The translations under genes were made by a program, and so were the position numbers. From JBCDBH01 sp039184055 (GTDB taxonomy: Bacteria > Acidobacteriota > Thermoanaerobaculia > Multivoradales > J023), in contig JBCDBH010000374.1 of NCBI GenBank assembly GCA_039184055.1, forward strand, positions 1 through 5,861: a DNA stretch of 5,861 nt, given 5' to 3'. Shown here in pieces: positions 1 to 5,861 of the stretch; positions within the stretch are counted from its first letter, which is position 1; each line of letters starts with the position of its first letter. The notes beneath the pieces were generated by a model that did not search any database, was not told the origin of the DNA, and saw only the letters and a program-made list of their open reading frames with translations.

Positions 1-1294
1 GGAAGTCCTCGAGGTCTTTGCGGACCTGATCGTGACGGATTTCCGCCAGCACCTCGGCGGCGAACGCGTAGGTGAGCAGGCTTTGCGCGGCTTCCATTCC
101 GATACCGCGCGACCGCAGGTAGAAGAGTGCCTCGTCCTCGAGATGTCCGGTGGTGGAACCGTGGGTGCAGCGAACGTCGTCGGCGAAGATCTCGAGCTGC
201 GGATTGGAGTGCACCACCGCCGCGTCGGAGAGCAGGAGATTGCGGTTCGACTGTTTGGCGTCGGTTTTCTGGGCGCCGTCCCAGACGTAGATCAAACCGT
301 CGAATACCGCCTTCGAGCGATCTTCCATGATTCCTTTGAACAGCTCGTAACTGTTGCAGTTGGGCATCTTGTGGTCGATCTTCATGTGGTTGTCGACGTG
401 CTGCGTGCCGCGACCGAGGTAGAGGCCGTTGAGCGTGCACTCGATGCCTTCACCATCGAGCATGGCGTTGGTGTCGGTACGGGCGAGAGCGGCACCGTGT
501 GAGATGTGGTGATTGAAGAAGTTCGCGCTCTTCTCGAGATAGACCTGCTGCACGGCGACGTGAAACGCCGCGGTGCTTTCTTGCTGGAGCTTGTAATGAT
601 CGATCACCGAAGCTTGCTTGCCGACGATTTCGGTGACCGGACAGGTGAAACCGACGTCGCCACTGTAGCCGGTGTACGACTCGATCACGGTGACCTGACT
701 ATTCTCCTCGGCGACGATCAGATTGCGCGGATACGCGGCCACCGGTCGACCGTCGTCCGGCAGGCTGACGAAGAGCAGGTGGATCGCTTGCTCGACCACC
801 ACCCCGCGTGGGACGTGGATGAACGCGCCATCGGCGAGATGGGCGGCGTTGAGCGCGGCGAAAGGATGCTCGTCGAGGGGAGCGTATTGCGCCAGGTGAT
901 CGGCGACGATCTCGGGGCGCTCGGTCAGAGCTCGAGCCATCGAGCCGGCCCACACCCCCGGGCCGAGGCTCGAGGTGTCATCCGAAAGGTGGGGCGCGAA
1001 ACGGCCGTTGACGAACACCAGTTCGAGAGCGGCGTCGAGAAAGAACGGCTCGACGCGAGCGCGGTCGAGATCGGTCTCGACCGGACGCGCCCACGAGAAC
1101 TCTTGACGCGCGATCGGCGCGGGGCTGGTGAAGCGCCACGCTTCCTGTCGTTTGCTCGGAAAACCGAGAGTGGAAAACGCCTCGTGGCCACGAGCACGCA
1201 AGGCGGCGATCGAAGCGGGCGGCGTGTCGAACGAAGCGAGAAAAGCGTCGTTGTCGGTCAGCAACGCATGGGGCTCTCGTACGGCGGTCATCAT
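1..1294 (-). CDS. sufD: SufD, Fe-S cluster assembly scaffold protein (3' end cut by window edge)
   Basis: SufD pairs with SufB and two SufC subunits in the cytosolic SufBC2D complex, which assembles Fe-S clusters. Translating the minus strand from the ATG at 1294 gives 431 uninterrupted codons to the window edge. SufD proteins are usually about 420-450 residues, so only a short C-terminal tail is missing. The C-terminal beta-helix core is clear: QKTDAKQSNRNLLLSD near residues 342-356, then VRCTHGSTTGHLEDEALFYL near 374-393. C376 and H378 in the C-x-H-G motif match the conserved SufD motif whose histidine (H360 in E. coli) is implicated at the SufB-SufD cluster site. A second ATG follows at 1291, so the protein begins MM; the 1294 start has the better spacing (6 bases) from GGAGG at 1301-1305. 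That ribosome site abuts the sufC stop, with an 11-base gap, so translational coupling is likely. The family call is very secure; the exact 3' end is outside the window. Confidence 0.96.
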   Translation of the reverse strand, partial: MMTAVREPHALLTDNDAFLASFDTPPASIAALRARGHEAFSTLGFPSKRQEAWRFTSPAPIARQEFSWARPVETDLDRARVEPFFLDAALELVFVNGRFAPHLSDDTSSLGPGVWAGSMARALTERPEIVADHLAQYAPLDEHPFAALNAAHLADGAFIHVPRGVVVEQAIHLLFVSLPDDGRPVAAYPRNLIVAEENSQVTVIESYTGYSGDVGFTCPVTEIVGKQASVIDHYKLQQESTAAFHVAVQQVYLEKSANFFNHHISHGAALARTDTNAMLDGEGIECTLNGLYLGRGTQHVDNHMKIDHKMPNCNSYELFKGIMEDRSKAVFDGLIYVWDGAQKTDAKQSNRNLLLSDAAVVHSNPQLEIFADDVRCTHGSTTGHLEDEALFYLRSRGIGMEAAQSLLTYAFAAEVLAEIRHDQVRKDLEDF

Positions 1295-1300
1295 CAATCT

Positions 1301-1308
1301 CCTCCTCA
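1301..1308 (-). promoter_or_regulatory. sufD ribosome binding site overlapping the sufC stop
   Basis: On the minus strand the sufC TGA stop (1308-1306) runs straight into GGAGG (1305-1301), followed by a 6-base spacer to the sufD ATG at 1294. A terminating SufC ribosome would sit on the sufD start site, which fits coupled synthesis of the two complex partners. Confidence 0.8.
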
Positions 1309-2064
1309 GGCCGTCGCGGCGGCTTCGGCCTCGAGCCAGGCGTAGCCTCGGCTCTCCAACTCGTCGGCGAGCTCACGACCACCGGAACGAACGATCCGTC
1401 CGTCGATCAAGACGTGAACGTGGTCGGGAACGATGTACTCGAGCAGACGTGAGTAGTGGGTGATGACGAGAAAGCCGCGTTCGTCGTTGCGCATCGCGTT
1501 GACGCCGTTGGCGACGACCTTGAGCGCGTCGATGTCGAGACCCGAGTCGGTCTCGTCGAGAAGCGCCAGCTTCGGGTCGAGCACCGCCATGTGGAAGATC
1601 TCGTTGCGCTTCTTCTCACCACCGGAAAAACCATCGTTGACGGGACGGCTGAGAAGGGTGTTGTCCATGTCGACCAAGGCCATCTTCTCGCGCACCAGCT
1701 TGAGAAAATCACCCGCGTCGATTTCGTCTTCACCACGATGGGTGCGAATCGCGTTGAGCGCCGCCTTGAGAAAGTAGGTATTGGACACGCCGGGAATCTC
1801 GACGGGATATTGGAAGGCGAGGAAGACACCTTCCCGGGCGCGGATCTCGGGATCCATGTCGAGTAGATCCTCGCCGAGATAGGTGGCCGATCCGGCGGTC
1901 ACTTCGTACTCGTCACGACCGGCGAGAACCTGGGCGAGGGTGCTCTTGCCCGAACCGTTCGGACCCATGATCGCGTGCACTTCGCCTGGTTTGATCTCGA
2001 GGTCGAAGCCTTTGAGGATCTCGGTCTCTTCGACCGAGACGTGAAGATTCTCGATCTTCAGCAT
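1306..2064 (-). CDS. sufC: SufC, ABC-type ATPase of the Fe-S assembly complex
   Basis: SufC is the soluble ATPase subunit that drives conformational change in SufBC2D during Fe-S cluster assembly; it is not a transporter. The 252-residue protein is close to the usual length of about 250. All nucleotide-binding motifs are present: Walker A GPNGSGKST at residues 34-42, Q-loop glutamine Q85 in FQYP, ABC signature FSGGEKKR at 146-153, Walker B LALLDE at 166-171, D-loop SGLD at 174-177, and switch histidine H203 in ITHY. The reading frame extends to a GTG at 2079, but that codon overlaps the GGAG ribosome site (2074-2077). The ATG at 2064, nine bases downstream and starting MLKIENL, is therefore the better start. 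It lies 115 bases after sufB and 11 bases before sufD in the same operon. A related ABC ATPase is very unlikely given its sufB and sufD neighbours and the characteristic FSGGEKKR-NEI motif. Confidence 0.97.
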   Translation of the reverse strand: MLKIENLHVSVEETEILKGFDLEIKPGEVHAIMGPNGSGKSTLAQVLAGRDEYEVTAGSATYLGEDLLDMDPEIRAREGVFLAFQYPVEIPGVSNTYFLKAALNAIRTHRGEDEIDAGDFLKLVREKMALVDMDNTLLSRPVNDGFSGGEKKRNEIFHMAVLDPKLALLDETDSGLDIDALKVVANGVNAMRNDERGFLVITHYSRLLEYIVPDHVHVLIDGRIVRSGGRELADELESRGYAWLEAEAAATA

Positions 2065-2153
2065 GGTATTGATCTCCACAATCGCACCACCGGCGATACT
2101 CCGGTCGGAGCGTTAGTCTCTTGTATTCAGTCGTTTGCGTGTACGTTGGCTCG

Positions 2154-2168
2154 GCCGACTAGGTCGGC
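2154..2168 (-). repeat. Short GC hairpin just after sufB
   Basis: GCCGAC (2154-2159) and GTCGGC (2163-2168) are perfect inverted repeats separated by 3 bases. They lie 11 bases beyond the sufB stop in the 115-base sufB-sufC gap. No T-tract follows on the minus strand, so it does not look like an intrinsic terminator. It could protect or process the mRNA between sufB and sufC, but the stem is short and may be chance. Confidence 0.4.
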
Positions 2169-2179
2169 TCCGGCCCAGA

Positions 2180-3628
<1,449 letters not shown>

Positions 3629-3728
3629 CGTGCTTTCCTTATGAGAAGCCGTAGGGCGTGTCGTAGTGTCTTCGTCTCGAATCGACCAGCGGATGGGTCC
3701 ACGGGTCGTTTTCGGCTTCGGGTACGGA
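3629..3728 (-). other. sufB leader between regulator gene and sufB
   Basis: This 100-base gap holds the sufB ribosome site AAGGA (3636-3640). It also holds a 7-base inverted repeat, GAAGCCG (3645-3651) and CGGCTTC (3713-3719), separated by 61 bases; one arm ends a few bases before the ribosome site. I see no convincing promoter hexamer pair and no terminator, so the regulator and sufB are probably co-transcribed. The inverted repeat could fold the leader but may be chance. Confidence 0.35.
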
Positions 3729-4175
3729 CTAGCGAGAGTGGCGGCCGGCGCCAAGCTGGACGAGGGGTGCCGAAGGTTGCCGGATGTCGGCTAGCGTGAT
3801 GTCTTGGAGCGCCTGTCGAAGGGCTTCGTTGATGCGTTGCCACGAGCCACGAAGACTACAGAAGGCCTCCTGGCTACAGGAGCCCGGGGCGTCTTCGATG
3901 CACTCGGTAAAGGCGATCGGTCCTTCGAGGGCGCTGATCATTTCCGCGACGGTGATCCCTTGCGGTGCTTTGGAGAGGATGTAGCCACCTTTGGCGCCGC
4001 GTTGCGAAGTGAGGAGCTTGCCACGGACGAGAAGCTTGAGCACCTTGCTCACGGTCGGGAGGGGAATCTGAGTTTCCGCGGCAAGGTCAGGCGCGGAGAA
4101 ACGTCGTCCCGGTGCTTCTGACATGTGGCTCAGAAGCACGATTCCGTAGTCGGCCTGTTTGGTAAGACGCATCAT
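3729..4175 (-). CDS. Rrf2-family Fe-S-sensing regulator of the suf operon
   Basis: This 148-residue protein belongs to the Rrf2 family (IscR/NsrR/SUF-regulator group) of winged-helix DNA-binding repressors. The N-terminus MMRLTKQADYGIVLLSHM, the helix-turn-helix region FSAPDLAAETQIPLPTVSKVLKLL (about 26-49) and the wing SQRGAKGGYIL (about 57-67) are typical. Three cysteines, C92, C100 and C106, lie where IscR-type members ligate an Fe-S cluster. Their spacing is C-x7-C-x5-C, rather than the C-x5-C-x5-C of E. coli IscR, and fits the Rrf2 subgroup annotated as SUF-system regulators. Being the first gene before sufBCD, it most likely controls its own operon in response to cluster status; this is inference. 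Two adjacent ATGs (4175 and 4172) are possible starts and neither has a clear Shine-Dalgarno sequence. Family assignment is firm; which cluster it binds and what it regulates are not shown by the sequence. Confidence 0.93.
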   Translation of the reverse strand: MMRLTKQADYGIVLLSHMSEAPGRRFSAPDLAAETQIPLPTVSKVLKLLVRGKLLTSQRGAKGGYILSKAPQGITVAEMISALEGPIAFTECIEDAPGSCSQEAFCSLRGSWQRINEALRQALQDITLADIRQPSAPLVQLGAGRHSR

Positions 4176-4241
4176 AGACGTTCAGGCGATGGTAAGAGGT
4201 GACCGGTTAGAGCATCGGAGTGCGAGGCTTTGTACTGATTG

Positions 4242-4265
4242 TCGTCCCGAGGAAAAAATGGACGA
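4242..4265 (-). repeat. 6-base inverted repeat in the regulator 5' leader
   Basis: TCGTCC (4242-4247) and GGACGA (4260-4265) face each other across 12 bases containing an A-run. The element lies a few bases downstream of the predicted suf operon start site, so it could form a hairpin near the 5' end of the mRNA. The stem is short and the role unknown. Confidence 0.3.
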
Positions 4266-4266
4266 A

Positions 4267-4311
4267 CCAACCTAAAGTATGAGCGAATCAGGGGTTTAGT
4301 GTCAAGGTTGG
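4267..4311. repeat. Inverted repeat flanking the suf promoter, candidate operator
   Basis: CCAACCT (4267-4273) and AGGTTGG (4305-4311) are perfect 7-base inverted arms that bracket the -35/-10 pair almost exactly. One arm overlaps the -35 edge and the other covers the predicted start site. A third copy, AGGTTGG, lies at 4382-4388. Such placement fits an operator for the adjacent Rrf2 regulator, but it does not match the E. coli IscR type 1 or type 2 motifs as I know them. Confidence 0.4.
4276..4305 (-). promoter_or_regulatory. Predicted sigma70-type promoter of the Rrf2-sufBCD operon
   Basis: On the minus strand there is a perfect -35 TTGACA (4305-4300), an 18-base spacer, and a -10 CATACT (4281-4276) matching the TATAAT consensus at four of six positions. 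Transcription would start near 4269, giving a leader of about 94 bases before the regulator ATG. This is the best promoter-like sequence in the window and the only good candidate for the suf operon. Confidence 0.65.
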
Positions 4312-4322
4312 ACGTTGTCAAG
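4300..4322 (-). repeat. Direct repeat CTTGACA at the suf promoter
   Basis: On the minus strand CTTGACA occurs twice, at 4322-4316 and 4306-4300, with starts 16 bases apart. The downstream copy contains the -35 hexamer. The upstream copy could be a second -35, but its matching -10 (TAAACC at 4298-4293) is poor, so a protein-binding repeat is an equally good reading. Confidence 0.4.
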
Positions 4323-4411
4323 AAGAGGTCACGATCCGAGACGACGAAGTCGCTCGAAGCAGGTCCGAATCACGAAGGGAGAGGTTGGAGTCTGGGGTTG
4401 ATCGTCGTAGG

Positions 4412-4427
4412 TGTTCCACGTGGAACA
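4412..4427. other. parS-like partition site 1
   Basis: TGTTCCACGTGGAACA is a perfect 16-base palindrome. It differs from the widespread parS consensus TGTTTCACGTGAAACA only by a symmetric change at positions 5 and 12. It is the only fully symmetric site in the cluster and the likeliest high-affinity ParB loading site. It lies about 0.9 kb upstream of parA. Confidence 0.9.
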
Positions 4428-4450
4428 GGGTACATGAATCGAGCAGGCTT

Positions 4451-4466
4451 TGTTTCATGTGGAACC
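4451..4466. other. parS-like partition site 2
   Basis: TGTTTCATGTGGAACC differs from the consensus at three positions (8, 12, 16). Its left half resembles the consensus, its right half (GTGGAAC) resembles site 1, and the central CACGTG is replaced by CATGTG. The centre-to-centre distance to site 1 is 39 bases. Confidence 0.72.
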
Positions 4467-4540
4467 GTTCCCGGAGACTCGGTGCCCATCCGTTCTTTCG
4501 CATGCGAAGGTGGCGCAACACGGTGGAGACGAACCTCGGA

Positions 4541-4556
4541 CGTTTCATGTGGAACA
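4541..4556. other. parS-like partition site 3
   Basis: CGTTTCATGTGGAACA shares the identical 14-base core GTTTCATGTGGAAC with site 2 and departs from consensus at positions 1, 8 and 12. It lies in the same orientation, 90 bases centre-to-centre from site 2. Confidence 0.72.
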
Positions 4557-4589
4557 GGATCCCGATCCATGAGGGCGTCGCGGCCGACA

Positions 4590-4602
4590 TAGAATCGTCC
4601 CA
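4590..4602 (+). promoter_or_regulatory. Candidate -10 element of a leaderless rsmG transcript
   Basis: TAGAAT (4590-4595) matches the -10 consensus at five of six positions and lies six bases before the rsmG ATG, so transcription would begin at or next to the start codon. No Shine-Dalgarno sequence is present before the ATG, which fits a leaderless message. The -35 region (about 4567-4572, CCATGA) is weak, so confidence is limited. Confidence 0.4.
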
Positions 4603-5285
4603 TGGGCGCGGATATCCCAAACGTTTCACGTGAGACATTCGAGGCAGCGATCCAGGCGTGCTCGCCTGTCGTCTTGGCAGGCACGGCGGTCGAAGCTCTG
4701 TGGGTTCACTTCCAGGAGTTGAGGCGATGGAATCGACGCCTCTCGTTGATCGGCAAGGGTACCGTGCACGATCTCGTCTCTCGTCACTACGGTGAGTCTC
4801 TGGCCGCGCTCCCATGGCTCGACGATGCAACCACGCTGCTCGATATCGGCTCGGGAGGTGGGTTTCCCGGTTGGGTGATCGCCGCGGCGCGCCCGGATTT
4901 GCGGGTCTATCTCGCTGAAGTACGCGAGAAAAAGTGGGCTTTTCTCAAGGCGGCGGCGCGCCGTGCCGAATTGTCCTTGTTTTGCATCAATGCTAAAGTC
5001 GGCAGCCCACAAGCCGCTGGCTATCCAGACGATGTGGATGTGGTGACCTGCCGAGCGGTGAAGATCACACCAGATCTTGTCCAGCCTTTTGTCGAAGAGG
5101 AAACCCGGTTACTGCTCTGGCAAGGAGACGAATCAGCGACTCCCTTGGAAGCGTGGTCGATTCGTCGGCAGATGCAGCTCGCCGGTGGCGATCGACGCCG
5201 GCTTCTCGAGCTCCAGAGCATGGACAGGCTCGGCACAGACCGACGAACGGGTGTGCAAGGCAACTCAACGGACGTTTCGAAGTAG
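4602..5285 (+). CDS. rsmG: RsmG, 16S rRNA (guanine-N7) methyltransferase
   Basis: RsmG (GidB) uses S-adenosylmethionine to methylate N7 of G527 in the 530 loop of 16S rRNA. The 227-residue protein has the family order: an N-terminal helix segment HFQELRRWNRRLSLIG (about 36-51) and RHYGESLAALP (61-71), then the SAM-binding motif LLDIGSGGGFPGW (79-91), an acidic post-motif LAEVREKKWAFLK (104-116), and DVVTCRAV (146-153). Oddities are glutamate in HYGESL where aspartate is usual, and a divergent C-terminal tail after about residue 205 that makes it slightly longer than the common 205-215. The ATG at 4602 is the only reasonable start, because an in-frame TAG lies just upstream (4590-4592). Residues 8-12, VSRET, are encoded by a parS-like site, a feature seen in many rsmG genes. 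parA follows after 15 bases, so the two are probably co-transcribed. Confidence 0.93.
   Translation: MGADIPNVSRETFEAAIQACSPVVLAGTAVEALWVHFQELRRWNRRLSLIGKGTVHDLVSRHYGESLAALPWLDDATTLLDIGSGGGFPGWVIAAARPDLRVYLAEVREKKWAFLKAAARRAELSLFCINAKVGSPQAAGYPDDVDVVTCRAVKITPDLVQPFVEEETRLLLWQGDESATPLEAWSIRRQMQLAGGDRRRLLELQSMDRLGTDRRTGVQGNSTDVSK
4622..4637. other. parS-like partition site 4, inside rsmG
   Basis: CGTTTCACGTGAGACA differs from the parS consensus at positions 1 and 13 and keeps the central CACGTG. It lies within rsmG codons 7-12 and specifies the NVSRET peptide. It is 81 bases centre-to-centre from site 3 and begins 20 bases after the rsmG start, so ParB bound here could hinder rsmG-parA transcription. 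Confidence 0.8.
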
Positions 5286-5300
5286 CGGAGCAAACCGATC

Positions 5301-5861
5301 ATGACGGCCGAGACCCCGACCATTGAGCCCGTCCCGGAAGGCAGCACCGATGGAGCCAGGAAGACCACGGTGCTTGCGATCGCCAATCAAAAAGGCGGGG
5401 TCGGCAAAACCACGACCGCGATCAATCTCGGTGCGGCGCTCGGTGCGCTCGAGCGGCACGTATTGGTGGTCGATTGCGATCCACAGGGCAACGCGACTCG
5501 AGGTCTCGGTCTCGATGCCGATCGACCCCACCTCTACCACGTGCTGACCGGTGAGGCGCCGGCTTCCCAGGCCGTGCGCAAGACTAGTTTCGATGGCCTC
5601 CACGTCTTGCCGACGAATCGCGAATTGGTGGGTGTCGAAGTCGAATTCGTCGGTGAGCAAGGCTGGGAGCATCAGCTCAAACGAAACTTGGGGAGCCTGG
5701 TCGACGATTACGATGTCGTCCTCCTCGATTGCCCACCGTCGCTCGGTCATCTCACCGTCAGTGCGTTGACCGCCGCCGAGATGGTGGTGGTGCCTCTTCA
5801 AGCCGAATACTTCGCACTCGAAGGGATCAGCGAGCTCGTCGCGACCGTTCGTCGCGTGCAA
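5301..5861 (+). CDS. parA: ParA/Soj chromosome-partitioning ATPase (3' end cut by window edge)
   Basis: ParA is a DNA-binding, Walker-type ATPase that, together with ParB bound at parS, moves newly replicated origins apart. The frame is open from the ATG at 5301 to the window end, giving 187 residues of an expected 250-290. The deviant Walker A motif KGGVGKTT (31-38) has both the signature lysine K31 and the P-loop lysine K36. VLVVDCDPQGNAT (54-66) is the Walker A' region, VVLLDCPPSLG (139-149) the Walker B region, and PLQAEYFALEG (165-175) is typical of chromosomal Soj/ParA proteins. About 20 residues precede the core, a short and probably flexible extension; there is no helix-turn-helix domain as in P1-type plasmid ParA. 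GGAG (5287-5290) lies 10 bases before the ATG. Its place after rsmG and beside parS sites supports a chromosomal system; parB is expected next but is not visible. Confidence 0.96.
   Translation, partial: MTAETPTIEPVPEGSTDGARKTTVLAIANQKGGVGKTTTAINLGAALGALERHVLVVDCDPQGNATRGLGLDADRPHLYHVLTGEAPASQAVRKTSFDGLHVLPTNRELVGVEVEFVGEQGWEHQLKRNLGSLVDDYDVVLLDCPPSLGHLTVSALTAAEMVVVPLQAEYFALEGISELVATVRRVQ

Larger units (their letters stand above)
4176..4601. other. Divergent control region between suf operon and rsmG, with parS cluster
   Basis: These 426 bases contain no believable gene. The left part (4176-4322) carries the leader and promoter of the minus-strand suf operon plus short repeats. The right part (4412-4556) carries three parS-like sites, and a candidate -10 element for rsmG lies at 4590-4595. 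Between them, 4323-4411 shows only one more copy of the heptamer AGGTTGG (4382-4388). Open frames crossing this region on the minus strand repeatedly encode FHVEH/FHMK-like peptides; these are simply translated parS sites. Confidence 0.8.

Noticed and set aside
381..396. TTCATGTGG sequence inside sufD, resembling a parS half site
   Set aside because: Only the central part matches; the right half lacks GGAAC, and the position is fully explained by sufD coding.
32..1345. Two long plus-strand open frames (156 and 279 codons) opposite sufD
   Set aside because: They are mirror frames of the sufD coding sequence with no family resemblance; sufD reads perfectly on the minus strand through all 431 codons.
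3629..3754. Longer SufB beginning at 3754
   Set aside because: It would overlap the regulator gene, adds 42 residues unlike SufB, and the ATG at 3628 has a well-placed AAGGA and a family-typical N-terminus.
4176..4601. Possible replication origin in the divergent region
   Set aside because: I see no DnaA-box cluster (TTATNCACA-like) and no AT-rich unwinding stretch; parS sites show proximity to the origin, not the origin itself.
4318..4830. Minus-strand open frames with repeated FHVEH, FHMK, VPHET or VSRET peptides, resembling a repeat protein
   Set aside because: The repeated peptides are the translations of the four parS-like DNA sites in two frames; the frames also overlap rsmG and have no other protein-like features.
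5265..5861. 198-codon minus-strand open frame opposite parA
   Set aside because: Antisense shadow of parA, which carries all ParA ATPase motifs on the plus strand.

Overview
This window is a bacterial chromosome segment with dense coding, short gaps and roughly 60% GC by eye. It holds two divergent gene blocks. The left block, on the minus strand, is an iron-sulfur cluster assembly operon read in the order Rrf2-family regulator, sufB, sufC, sufD (sufD runs off the left edge). The right block, on the plus strand, is rsmG (16S rRNA methyltransferase) followed by parA (chromosome-partitioning ATPase, running off the right edge). The 426-base gap between the blocks (4176-4601) holds a good sigma70-type promoter for the suf operon, plus short repeats that could be operators. 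It also holds three parS-like partition sites. A fourth parS-like site lies inside the first codons of rsmG.

Layout: sufD 1-1294 (-, partial), sufC 1306-2064 (-), sufB 2180-3628 (-), regulator 3729-4175 (-), divergent control and parS region 4176-4601, rsmG 4602-5285 (+), parA 5301-5861 (+, partial). sufD and parA are open to the window edges; both were found by direct translation and each reads as a clean family member without interruption.

How the genes work together: SufB, SufC and SufD form the scaffold and ATPase complex that builds Fe-S clusters. The Rrf2 protein upstream has three cysteines in the position used by IscR-type sensors for a cluster, so it probably senses Fe-S status and controls its own operon. 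ParA, with a ParB expected just beyond the right edge, would act on the parS sites to segregate newly copied origins. rsmG-parA(-parB) next to parS is the typical origin-proximal arrangement, so the window probably lies near oriC, but I see no DnaA-box cluster or AT-rich unwinding region here. In many bacteria mnmG (gidA) lies upstream of rsmG; here the suf operon occupies that place.

Organism: free-living-type bacterium, not placed with confidence. The Rrf2-sufBCD order occurs in several Gram-negative groups; an Acidobacteriota- or Proteobacteria-like lineage is a guess only. I found no CRISPR array, transposase, tRNA or rRNA gene, and no clear new multi-gene system. The most interesting parts are the parS cluster with non-canonical half-site combinations, its overlap with the rsmG start, and the repeat-rich suf promoter.
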